From an uncultured Eubacteriales bacterium (lineage in GTDB: Bacteria > Bacillota > Clostridia > Oscillospirales > Oscillospiraceae): DNA of 64,000 nt. Numbering within the stretch: position 1 is the stretch's first letter; each line of letters starts with the position of its first letter. The notes below the pieces were generated by a model. That model searched no databases. It was not told where the DNA came from and saw only the letters and a list, made by a program, of their open reading frames with translations. A program made the position numbers and the translations under genes. The DNA is taken from positions 1-64,000 of the forward strand of contig UROG01000002.1 of the NCBI GenBank assembly GCA_900549485.1, in the 5' to 3' direction. Below, piece by piece: positions 51,446 through 59,129 of this stretch.

Positions 51446-51728
51446 AAAGTGTACAAATTGTGTAGAACCATGCCCGATGGCTGACATGGCGCATGAAGCC
51501 GCTAAAGGCAGAATGTACGCAACGAATGAGTTTATCAGCCTCTTGAAAAAAGTCGAGTGTGGCCAGCTCGTGGAGGTCGTGCGGTGTAAGGGCTGTAAGC
51601 ATCACAGAATATTTCTGAAACGAGATATGTGTGCGAAAAACGCTCAAGTGCTTGCTGGGCATGAAGTGGGCTTGACAGCCACAAACCCCGACGATTTTTG
51701 CAGCTACGGAGAAAAAGCCTATGAATGA
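51435..51728 (+). CDS. Cysteine-rich phage protein, 97 aa
   Basis: Starts MQDEKCTNCVEPCPMADMAHEAA, then CKGCKHHRIFLKRDMCAKN and FCSYGEKAYE: at least seven cysteines in metal-binding spacing. GGAGG is 7 bases before the ATG at 51435. Overlaps the Lar-like gene by 11 bases. Function unknown. Confidence 0.6.
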   Translation: MQDEKCTNCVEPCPMADMAHEAAKGRMYATNEFISLLKKVECGQLVEVVRCKGCKHHRIFLKRDMCAKNAQVLAGHEVGLTATNPDDFCSYGEKAYE

Positions 51729-51740
51729 GGAGGTCAACCA

Positions 51741-52034
51741 ATGATACCCAGAGAAATATTATCCGCTGCTCTTAAAACCTATGGAGCGGAAGCGCAGACA
51801 CTGATGGTCATGGAAGAAATGTCCGAGCTGACAAAGGAGCTTTGCAAGCATGCTCGTGGTGCGGACAACATTGACGCAATCGCTGAGGAGATAGCTGACG
51901 TGTATATCATGCTGCGACAGATGGAGATACTGCACGACTACTCCAATCGCGTGATGCAATGGTTCGACGTTAAACTCGCGCGCTTGGAGTGCCGACTGAA
52001 AGGAGCTGGTGAAGATGCCGGAACTGGGAATTGA
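51741..52034 (+). CDS. MazG-like nucleotide pyrophosphohydrolase
   Basis: 97 aa all-helical protein. LMVMEEMSELTKELCKHARG and IAEEIADVYIMLRQMEILH carry the EExxE...ExxD metal-binding pattern of MazG/phage dNTP pyrophosphohydrolases, which hydrolyse nucleoside triphosphates to monophosphates. GAGG lies upstream of the ATG. Probable role in phage nucleotide pools. Confidence 0.75.
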   Translation: MIPREILSAALKTYGAEAQTLMVMEEMSELTKELCKHARGADNIDAIAEEIADVYIMLRQMEILHDYSNRVMQWFDVKLARLECRLKGAGEDAGTGN

Positions 52035-52281
52035 AATACGCAGTTGCTCAGATTGCAGGAAGAAAGATGTCGGCACAATGCTTTACGATATGCTTTCATG
52101 GCAGCGTGTATCGCTCATGCTGGCTTATGACCGAGAGCGGGATATCATCATCGTGGATGAAACCATGCTGATGAACGCTATATGCATGGTAAACCCCGCT
52201 CAAGAGCCAAAGCATATTGAGCTTGGCGACGCCAGAGGAATGTGGAAGAAAAGGCTGGTGAATCTCGAAGATGGGCGATAA
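52015..52281 (+). CDS. Phage protein, 88 aa
   Basis: Starts MPELGIEIRSCSDCRKKDVG after AGGAG; GTG 52009 is the alternative. Single CxxC pair; the rest has a hydrophobic strand (RDIIIVDETMLMNAICMV). Function unknown. Overlaps its two neighbours. Confidence 0.55.
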   Translation: MPELGIEIRSCSDCRKKDVGTMLYDMLSWQRVSLMLAYDRERDIIIVDETMLMNAICMVNPAQEPKHIELGDARGMWKKRLVNLEDGR

Positions 52282-52822
52282 GAGCAAAGATTATATCATT
52301 CGGCTGGCGGCCGAAGTCGGCGCAAAAACCGCTCTTAAAGAGTTCGAGGCCGAGATGGTCAAATCCAAGAATGAGCGCTCAGATCGGAGACTTCGCAACA
52401 CCCGGCTGCTGCTGCGAAACTACCGCATGTTTAAGGCTCACGCCGAGAATGCTATATATGATGCGCAGGACGTGGACGAAGACGCCTATGACATTATCGA
52501 CCTCATGTCTGACCGCTGGCAGGACAGTGATGCTATTGTCGAAAGCATAAAACAATCCGTCGCCCGGACAGTTACGATAGTATCGCACATCGACGCTATG
52601 CTCCATCTCTATGAAGTCTACTGCACGCAGTCAGGCAGCGCAGAGGAGCTGCGCCGTTGGGTGGTAATCAACGGCCTGTACATAAAAGAACCGCCCATGA
52701 CTGTCAAGGAGTTGGCCAATGATAACTTCGTCACTGAGCGGACGATTTACAGAGATATAGACATTGCCAGCGAGCGCATAGCTGCACTTATTTTCGGCAT
52801 CGACGGAATAAAGAAAAGCTGA
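52271..52822 (+). CDS. Late transcription regulator, sigma-like (ArpU/RinA-type)
   Basis: 183 aa helical protein with a C-terminal helix-turn-helix (MTVKELANDNFVTERTIYRDIDIASERI), resembling sigma-70 region 4-like phage activators. Its position, last early gene and directly upstream of the late promoter at 52839-52867, fits the activator of late transcription. AAGATGG lies upstream of the ATG. Exact family uncertain. Confidence 0.65.
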   Translation: MGDKSKDYIIRLAAEVGAKTALKEFEAEMVKSKNERSDRRLRNTRLLLRNYRMFKAHAENAIYDAQDVDEDAYDIIDLMSDRWQDSDAIVESIKQSVARTVTIVSHIDAMLHLYEVYCTQSGSAEELRRWVVINGLYIKEPPMTVKELANDNFVTERTIYRDIDIASERIAALIFGIDGIKKS

Positions 52823-52838
52823 TGTCAAAAACGTGTCA

Positions 52839-52867
52839 GTGACAATTCAATATGAATGTGTTATTAT
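52839..52867 (+). promoter_or_regulatory. Late promoter candidate
   Basis: GTGACA (52839-52844), 17-nt spacer, TATTAT (52862-52867), 16 bases after the late regulator stop. GTGTCA and TGACAC repeats (52833-52838, 52867-52872) flank it and could be its control sites. It points at the structural genes. Confidence 0.6.
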
Positions 52868-52896
52868 GACACTTGTAAAATCTTAATCATAGCCTG

Positions 52897-52955
52897 AACT
52901 CCCGATTTTTGAGGTCTTCGCCCAGACCGCTGAGAAAGTCGGGAGTTTTACTTTT
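52897..52955 (+). terminator. Terminator-like structure just after the late promoter
   Basis: AACTCCCGA (52897-52905) pairs with TCGGGAGTT (52939-52947), inner stem GGTC/GACC (52913-52928), then a T-run. A strong structure 30 bases after the promoter start suggests regulation by antitermination of the late operon. Confidence 0.6.
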
Positions 52956-53020
52956 GGCACAAAGGAGGGCAGCAACTGACCCGCTCCTTATAGTTTGATG
53001 AACTTTAAGGAGGAAATCTT

Positions 53021-54019
53021 GTGTTTGCACAAATCAAAGAGAAATTCAAAGCCAATCCCATTGAGTATTATTCGCTGAGCATCGCTGCTTCTTGGGCCGG
53101 TGCCGGCTCTCTCATGAACTCCACAACGCTGGCTCAAACGCTCGGCGTAGTTCCAGCGCTTATCTGGTGTGCATTCAACACTGTTGCCTGTATGGTGTTC
53201 GGTCTGATTATTTGGAAGCTGCCGACTGTCCGGGAAATAATGCGGATGCGTATCAGCCGCATTGTTCTGGCCTTATTCAGCATCTTTCAAATTTGGCTGT
53301 GCATGACTGCAATGAATGAAGCATGGGCATCTACTGCGGTAGGTATGGTGGGAGGCATGGTTATTACCTATGCCTTCACAACTGGATTCATAATCGCATT
53401 GTACCGGCGCGGCATTATTGCAAATATCATGACTGACAACGGCGGGATGTACATTATTTATGCCCTTGTGGTTGTCCTGTCGCTTTCATCCTTATACATC
53501 GCCGGATGGAATTTTGATGGTCTTTCCAAAGGGCTTGAGACGGCAAATCTGATGCAGGGCTTGTACAAGGGACTCTTGCTACTCCCAGGACCGTTTACTT
53601 ATCCATACTTTTATAAGCTGCTCGATTATAACGAGGGCAATGATGAGGGCGTCAGCAGAACAGACATGACTCAGGCTTTCATAAATGGTGGTATCGGTTT
53701 TGGCGTATATCTTCTGTTCGCGTTCTCGCTGGTATTTACGACGTTCTCGCCGGTGCTTAACGTCTGCAAAGCCGTGCTATTATCTGCGTTGGCAATATCG
53801 ACGCTGTCAACATTCATCTATTCAGAGTTTGCTGTATTCGGGCAGAAAGTAGGCCTTGCAATAAATGTGTTTGCTCTTCTGTTTTGGATAGCAGTTGCCC
53901 CGCTCGGTGTGATGGGCGTCTGGACGCTCATGGCGGAGAGCCGGGTATATCTTGTCGTTGCAATGCTTGTTGCTGCGGTTATAAAGAGACGGCATGATAT
54001 GCGGGAGGCGGCACTATGA
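53021..54019 (+). CDS. Solute-symporter-like membrane protein in the phage
   Basis: 332 aa with about nine or ten hydrophobic segments. The N-terminal YYSLSIAASWAGAGSLMNST recalls the first helices of sodium:solute symporters (LeuT-like fold). Shorter than typical symporters (about 450-500 aa). GTG start at 53021 with GGAGG. It is the first gene after the late promoter and overlaps the ParB gene by 4 bases, so it belongs to the next cassette. An odd cargo for a phage; the transport function is inferred from sequence look alone. Confidence 0.6.
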   Translation: MFAQIKEKFKANPIEYYSLSIAASWAGAGSLMNSTTLAQTLGVVPALIWCAFNTVACMVFGLIIWKLPTVREIMRMRISRIVLALFSIFQIWLCMTAMNEAWASTAVGMVGGMVITYAFTTGFIIALYRRGIIANIMTDNGGMYIIYALVVVLSLSSLYIAGWNFDGLSKGLETANLMQGLYKGLLLLPGPFTYPYFYKLLDYNEGNDEGVSRTDMTQAFINGGIGFGVYLLFAFSLVFTTFSPVLNVCKAVLLSALAISTLSTFIYSEFAVFGQKVGLAINVFALLFWIAVAPLGVMGVWTLMAESRVYLVVAMLVAAVIKRRHDMREAAL

Positions 54020-54666
54020 TGCAAGTCGTAACAAAGAGCCTCGCCGACCTGCACGAAGCCCCGAAGAATGTGCGCAAGCATACGGATAAGCAGATAAAAG
54101 AATATGTGCGGTCACTTGAAATGTTCGGCCAGATAAAGCCTATCGTCATAGACGAACACGGAGAGATCATAGCTGGTAATGGCCTGTTTCTTGCACTTCG
54201 CGCTATGGGGCGGGAGACATGCGAATGTTACATTGTTTCCGGGCTGACCTCCGCACAGAAGAAAAAGCTCATGCTCGCCGACAACCGAGTATATGAGCTT
54301 GGCATTACAGATGTTGGCGCATTCGAGGAAATCATCCTTGACCTTGACGGAGATATAGACGTTCCCGGGTGGGATGAAGATCTCCTGTCAATGATGAATG
54401 CGACAGCCGATGATGTTGATGACGCTGTCCTCGACTATGGCGATTTTGAAGCGTCGGCTATCACACGCCTCTCTGACAAAAAGCCGCCTGCACCGGCACG
54501 CAAAGACAGCATTGCGCATCAGCCCGAAGAGCCGCCCACGTCAGCGCGTGCAGCGGAACATATAAATACCTACCATGAGCCGGAAACGCTCACGAGCGAC
54601 GCGCCTGAGGCGTTGCAACGCAGATATATCATCTGCCCGAAATGTGGTGAGAAGATATGCCTGTAA
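54016..54666 (+). CDS. ParB-like domain protein, first of the cassette
   Basis: 216 aa. ParB/sulfiredoxin-fold domain at 5-110 with GEIIAGNGLFLALRAMG (50-65) and LADNRVYELG; typical of phage ParB-like proteins that pair with methyltransferases or PAPS reductase. Then a proline-rich linker and a C-terminal CPKC zinc half-motif. Overlaps the next gene by 10 bases. Confidence 0.75.
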   Translation: MMQVVTKSLADLHEAPKNVRKHTDKQIKEYVRSLEMFGQIKPIVIDEHGEIIAGNGLFLALRAMGRETCECYIVSGLTSAQKKKLMLADNRVYELGITDVGAFEEIILDLDGDIDVPGWDEDLLSMMNATADDVDDAVLDYGDFEASAITRLSDKKPPAPARKDSIAHQPEEPPTSARAAEHINTYHEPETLTSDAPEALQRRYIICPKCGEKICL

Positions 54667-55790
54667 AAAAGTTTGAAAGCACCGTCAGCGTCCTCGATGC
54701 GGCGAAGAATCGTATCAAAAATCTCTTCAATACCGGCTGTAAAGTGTATCTGTCTTTTTCATGCGGGAAAGACAGTCTTTGCATGGCAAGCATTACGCTT
54801 GACCTTATAATCTCCGGGGAGATAAACGGCGCGCAGCTGACGGTCATCTTTGTTGATGAAGAGGGGCTGTATAAATCTATGGTCGATGCCGCTTTGCGAT
54901 GGCGCAAGAAATTCATGGCGGTCGGCGTGCCGTTTATATGGCTGTGCCTCCCGCTGAAGCAGGTATCTGTGCTTGACCGCCTGGCATCGTCCGAAAGCTG
55001 GATAACATGGGAGCCGGGAAAAGAAGATTCTTGGATCAGACAGCCGCCACCGTTCGCTGTCATGCAGCATCCGGTCCTGCGTTATCCCGGGGAAATGAAC
55101 TATCAAACGTTCTGCCGCAGAGCGTTTTCCGATGGTATGCAGATGATAGGCTTGCGAACGTCAGAATCGTTGACGCGGTTGCAGAGCGTCACAAATCTTG
55201 ACCTTACAAGGGTAACGCCGGGTGGCTCATTCTATCCAATCTACGACTGGAAAGACAATGATGTGTGGCTCTATATCAAGGAGCGCAAGCTTGAATTCCC
55301 AGAAATATATATTCGCCTGTATGAGGCCGGCGTGCAGAAACGAAACCTGCGCCTGTGCGCGTTCTTCGGAGACTGCGGCACACAGGGTTTGCGGTGGATT
55401 GCAGAAACCGATAACGAGCTATGGCAGCGCATAGAAAAGCGAGAGCCGAATGCTTACCTTGTGCTGCTCTACTGGGACAGTGAAATGTTCCGCAGGCAAT
55501 CCCGCAAGCGCCGTGAGCTTGAATCGGATGGGCAGAAAAAAGACTATCGCGCTCTTTGCAAGGACATTCTCTTCCTCAATACCGACAAATACACAATAGC
55601 GCCAGACACCAAGGCAAAGCTTGATGGATGGCGCTCTTTGTTTATCAAGACCTATGGGATTGCACAGGAAAAGCACTATAAGCGGATGTATGAGGGGCTT
55701 CTTTATGGCGACCCCAAATCACGGGTGCTGAGAATCCTTTGGACAAACATCTTCATCGACTACAATTCTGATAAGGCGGTGAAGAGATGA
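54657..55790 (+). CDS. PAPS-reductase-family protein (DndC/IbrA-like)
   Basis: 377 aa. The PP-loop YLSFSCGKDSLCMA (residues 33-40) is that of the PAPS reductase/ATP-sulfurylase-like family, which activates substrates with ATP and often transfers sulfur. It also has cysteines CAFFGDCGTQG, and no Fe-S cluster pattern of assimilatory PAPS reductases is obvious. Flanked by two ParB-domain genes, as in IbrA-IbrB-type pairs. Likely modifies a nucleic acid or nucleotide rather than assimilates sulfate; that is inference. Confidence 0.75.
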   Translation: MPVKKFESTVSVLDAAKNRIKNLFNTGCKVYLSFSCGKDSLCMASITLDLIISGEINGAQLTVIFVDEEGLYKSMVDAALRWRKKFMAVGVPFIWLCLPLKQVSVLDRLASSESWITWEPGKEDSWIRQPPPFAVMQHPVLRYPGEMNYQTFCRRAFSDGMQMIGLRTSESLTRLQSVTNLDLTRVTPGGSFYPIYDWKDNDVWLYIKERKLEFPEIYIRLYEAGVQKRNLRLCAFFGDCGTQGLRWIAETDNELWQRIEKREPNAYLVLLYWDSEMFRRQSRKRRELESDGQKKDYRALCKDILFLNTDKYTIAPDTKAKLDGWRSLFIKTYGIAQEKHYKRMYEGLLYGDPKSRVLRILWTNIFIDYNSDKAVKR

Positions 55791-56311
55791 AAGAAATGGA
55801 TTTGTTCGCACCTCTGGCATCGCTGCAATGGGTAGAACGTGACCGGCTGCACGCGAATGATTATAACCCCAATAAAGTATCCGAGGACAATCTTCAACTG
55901 CTGATGCAATCAATCGAAACGAACGGATGGACGTTGCCTATCGTAGTGCGCCCAGACTTCACTATCATTGATGGCTTCCATCGCTGGACCGTTGCCGGTC
56001 GTGAGCCGCTCAAAACGCAGCTCGGCGGCAAAGTGCCGGTTGTCATTGTCGAACACGATGACGCGAGTGATGACATATATGGCACGATCACTCATAACCG
56101 GGCAAGAGGTACGCATTTGCTTGAGCCTATGAAAGCCATTGTGAAAAGGTTGCTGGATGACGGCAAAACCGTAGATGAAATTGGTAAACAGCTTGGCATG
56201 AAACCGGAAGAGGTATTCAGACTTTCGGATTTCACCCGAGAAGAATTCCTCGACATGATGACAAAGGGCGTAAATGGGTACAGCCGCGCCGTTGTGTACA
56301 AGAAAATATGA
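55787..56311 (+). CDS. ParB-like protein (IbrB-type)
   Basis: 174 aa ParB/Srx domain with FTIIDGFHRWTVAG (59-71) and ITHNRARGTHLLEPM (101-115), the IbrB-like pattern. C-terminal helix-turn-helix-like part (DEIGKQLGMKPEEVFRLSDF). ATG overlaps the PAPS reductase stop (ATGA), strong evidence for a functional pair. Neighbour order ParB-PAPSR-ParB is consistent with phage modification cassettes. Confidence 0.78.
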   Translation: MKEMDLFAPLASLQWVERDRLHANDYNPNKVSEDNLQLLMQSIETNGWTLPIVVRPDFTIIDGFHRWTVAGREPLKTQLGGKVPVVIVEHDDASDDIYGTITHNRARGTHLLEPMKAIVKRLLDDGKTVDEIGKQLGMKPEEVFRLSDFTREEFLDMMTKGVNGYSRAVVYKKI

Positions 56312-56318
56312 GAGGAGC

Positions 56319-56501
56319 ATGGCAGATGTGAAAACAACGGAGACTATTCAGGTATTCGTAAAGATTGATAAGGGTAGAACCGTCTGCATCTGCCATGCAG
56401 CGCGCAAGCGCTGTGGTTGCGCATGCGAGCGCTGCGAGGTCACACGAGATAAGTTCTCTGAGTGGCGGCGTGTTATGCGGCGCGACAAGTATGGAAAGTG
56501 A
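56319..56501 (+). CDS. Small cysteine-rich phage protein
   Basis: 60 aa with CICHAARKRCGCACERCE, a dense cysteine cluster for metal binding. AGAGGAG is very close to ATG 56319; GTG 56328 has better spacing. The stop overlaps the HNH start (TGATG). Function unknown. Confidence 0.5.
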   Translation: MADVKTTETIQVFVKIDKGRTVCICHAARKRCGCACERCEVTRDKFSEWRRVMRRDKYGK

Positions 56502-56821
56502 TGGGCGGTGAGCATCGCATGAAGAAGTATAGTCGCAGCACCGGCAAGCGGACACTCAAGGAGGATGGATTCTATCACACTCCAGCATGGAGACGTATTC
56601 GATTGGTGGTGCTTCAGCGCGATCATTATCAGTGTCAGCTCAGACTTTCTAAAAACTGCACAAAAATTGCAACAACCGTGCATCATATCAAAGCGCTTGA
56701 GGATTACCCTGAGTTTGCTCTTGACATAGACAACCTTACGAGCTGCTGTTACTCATGCCATGAGCTTACCAAGGTACGCGAGCGCGACCATCCATCTGGT
56801 GTACGAATTATAAAGATATAG
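56501..56821 (+). CDS. HNH endonuclease before the terminase
   Basis: 106 aa. GFYHTPAWRRIRLVVLQRDHYQCQ, VHHIKALEDYPEFALDIDNLTSCCYSCHELT has the HNH/zinc layout. Such HNH genes next to small terminase are needed for DNA packaging cutting in many HK97-type phages. ATG at 56501 overlaps the previous stop; ATG 56519 is an alternative. Confidence 0.85.
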   Translation: MGGEHRMKKYSRSTGKRTLKEDGFYHTPAWRRIRLVVLQRDHYQCQLRLSKNCTKIATTVHHIKALEDYPEFALDIDNLTSCCYSCHELTKVRERDHPSGVRIIKI

Positions 56822-56926
56822 CCCGTATCGCTGCTGATGACAGATTGCATCCACTGCCGGCTGGTATCTGCCGGAATTAGACTATACCCCCCTCCCCTTA
56901 AAGTTGACGTTATCAGCGCAAGTAAC

Positions 56927-56962
56927 CGCGCGACCTTGTGACCTTGCACAAACAATCGCGCG
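56927..56962. other. Cos/pac site candidate
   Basis: CGCGCGA (56927-56933) and TCGCGCG (56956-56962) form an inverted repeat around two direct GACCTTG copies (56932-56938, 56940-56946). It lies in the short non-coding gap between the HNH gene and small terminase, where cohesive-end sites are found in related phages. The gap also has a C-run near 56886. No cleavage evidence. Confidence 0.4.
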
Positions 56963-56989
56963 TAAGATTTTTTTGGAAAGAGGTTCAGT

Positions 56990-57367
56990 ATGACAGAAGA
57001 AAAAAACTCGGCAGAAGAAAAAAGCATGGTGATAAAAGTTGACCTCAATGCTCAGGCAAGGGAGATTCTTGAGAGAGCCACGGCAAAGGGTGTTGAGCAT
57101 AGCTTCATGTTTGTCACGGCGTTCAAAAGGTATCAGGAGTTAATCTCCCATCTGCAAAAATTACAGGAAAGCATAAAAAAAGATGGCATGCTCGTGAAAA
57201 AGGAGTATGTCAAAGGCCGCGCAAACATTTATGTGAATCCGGCAGTAAACGCTTATAATGCGACATCCGCAGCAGCGGATAGGACAGCGCAGCTCCTGAT
57301 GCGATATATAGTTCAGCCGCTGAAAGATGAGAACGAGGACGACGGCGACGCATTCGATGTTTTTTAA
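56990..57367 (+). CDS. terS: Terminase small subunit (P27-like)
   Basis: 125 aa helical DNA-recognition subunit of the packaging motor. FVTAFKRYQELISHLQKLQESIKKDGMLVKKEYVKGRANIYVNPAVNAYNATSAAADRTAQLLMRYIVQPL has the P27 small-terminase pattern. GAAAGAGG lies upstream of the ATG. Precedes the large subunit by 16 bases. Confidence 0.85.
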   Translation: MTEEKNSAEEKSMVIKVDLNAQAREILERATAKGVEHSFMFVTAFKRYQELISHLQKLQESIKKDGMLVKKEYVKGRANIYVNPAVNAYNATSAAADRTAQLLMRYIVQPLKDENEDDGDAFDVF

Positions 57368-57383
57368 TTGGGGGTGAGGCGGC

Positions 57384-59123
57384 ATGATAAACCTCGAAGA
57401 GCTCCATGTCGCAAGCATCATCCAGTCGTCTAAAGCATTTCAGTTTGCAGCTGATGTCGTAAATGGGAAAATCATATCCGGGAAACGCCGAAAGCAAGCC
57501 TGCCAGAGATTCATTGACGAACTTGAAAAATCGGCAGTTGACCCGTCATATCCATGGGAATTCAGCATTGAAAGAGCATACCGCCCGATAGAATTTATCG
57601 AGCGGTTTCTGACGCCGACAAAGAGCACGTATACGCGCATGGAACTGCTCCCGTGGCAGCATTTCGTTGAAGCCAATATGTACGGTTGGATATCCAGAAA
57701 AACAGGATATCGTAGATTCCGCGAAGCCCTCGTAATCGTTGGACAAGGAAATGGCAAATCTACCATGATAGCCGGGAATGCGGCGTATGCTCTTACGAAA
57801 GACGGTGAGCGCGGCGCTGAAGTCTATTGCTTGGCAAATTCAAAAGACCAAGCAAGGATTATTTTCAATGAGTGCTCAGCGCAGGTTAAAAACAGTCGGA
57901 CTTTGTCTAAGCACGTTCGTATTACGAAGCAGGGCGTGTTTTATGATAAAACGAACAGCAAATTTCAGCCGCTCGCGTCCGACAGCAAAAACCTTGACGG
58001 TCGAAATGTGCACATGGGCGTTTTCGATGAAATACAAGAATTCCGCGATTATAAGCTGATTAACGTTATCAAAGGTAAAATTAAAAAGAGAAAACAGCCC
58101 TTGATAATATACATCACAACTCTTGGCACGGTTATTGATGGCCCACTGATGGATTTTTATATTCTCGGCGGTCAGATTCTCGACGACACGGGAGCTATTG
58201 CTCAGCGCGCCGCAGATCGCATGTTCGTTTATATCGATGAAATAGACGAAAATGACGACGTTGAAGATTATACCTGTTGGGGCAAAGCGAATCCCTCACT
58301 TGGAGCGTTGCTCGATATTGAGGACTTAAAAGACGAATGGGAACGAGTAAAAACCATTCCGAGCGAGAGAAACAATTTCATAAATAAGCAGCTCAACGTG
58401 TTCACAATGGTGGATGAGTTGAGCTTTCTTGATGTAAGGACGATATGTAAGAACGACCGTGTATATGACGTTGAAAATTTGCATGGAGCGGTCTGCTACG
58501 GCGGATTTGACCTGGCAGAGACAGAAGATTTTACTTCAGCCTGTCTTGAGTTTCCTTTGCCCGATAACAGTTTCTTTGTGTTGGAGCATTCATGGGTACC
58601 CGAAAAGAAAGTAAAGTTTGACCATGAAAAGCTCGACTGGCAGACGCTCGTGGAGCGAGGCTGGCTTACCATAGTGCCGGGCGAATATGTGGACTATATC
58701 TACATTTTTGACTGGTTCGTTGAAATGCAGAAGCTTTACCGCATAGATTCTATTGGTTTTGACCCAGCAAAAGCGTTCATGATGGTACAGAAAATGCGAG
58801 AACACGGATTTGTCTTGAATGATGTACGTCAAGGCGAACTGACACTGACAGGACCGTTGGACGATCTCAAAGAACACTTCCTCGATGGGAGCATAGTTCA
58901 CAACAACAATGCCATGTTCAAATGGTATTTGAGCAATGTAAAGCTCACAAAGCGCTCGGCAAATGCCACATATCTTCCGACCAAGCTTTCAAAATACCGC
59001 AAAATTGACGGATTTGCGGCTTTGCTGGACGCTCACACGGAGTTTTTGCGCAAACATCCAACACAGATTCCACCAGACAAAGAATTGACCACGGTCATCA
59101 ATTTACAGAATTTGAAGGGGTGA
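57384..59123 (+). CDS. terL: Terminase large subunit
   Basis: 579 aa ATPase-nuclease motor packaging DNA into the prohead. LVIVGQGNGKSTMIAG (Walker A near 120-127), VHMGVFDEIQEF (Walker B, Asp-Glu 215-216), and nuclease-domain acidic residues in CYGGFDLAETEDFTSACLEF and IDSIGFDPAKAF. Length is usual for this group. GGGGTGAGG precedes the ATG. Followed at 59130 by the portal gene. Confidence 0.96.
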   Translation: MINLEELHVASIIQSSKAFQFAADVVNGKIISGKRRKQACQRFIDELEKSAVDPSYPWEFSIERAYRPIEFIERFLTPTKSTYTRMELLPWQHFVEANMYGWISRKTGYRRFREALVIVGQGNGKSTMIAGNAAYALTKDGERGAEVYCLANSKDQARIIFNECSAQVKNSRTLSKHVRITKQGVFYDKTNSKFQPLASDSKNLDGRNVHMGVFDEIQEFRDYKLINVIKGKIKKRKQPLIIYITTLGTVIDGPLMDFYILGGQILDDTGAIAQRAADRMFVYIDEIDENDDVEDYTCWGKANPSLGALLDIEDLKDEWERVKTIPSERNNFINKQLNVFTMVDELSFLDVRTICKNDRVYDVENLHGAVCYGGFDLAETEDFTSACLEFPLPDNSFFVLEHSWVPEKKVKFDHEKLDWQTLVERGWLTIVPGEYVDYIYIFDWFVEMQKLYRIDSIGFDPAKAFMMVQKMREHGFVLNDVRQGELTLTGPLDDLKEHFLDGSIVHNNNAMFKWYLSNVKLTKRSANATYLPTKLSKYRKIDGFAALLDAHTEFLRKHPTQIPPDKELTTVINLQNLKG

Positions 59124-59129
59124 TGTTCC

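Noticed and set aside
54657..55790. Assimilatory sulfate reduction gene in the phage
   Set aside because: No cys genes are near and the neighbours are ParB-fold genes, so a modification-type role fits better.
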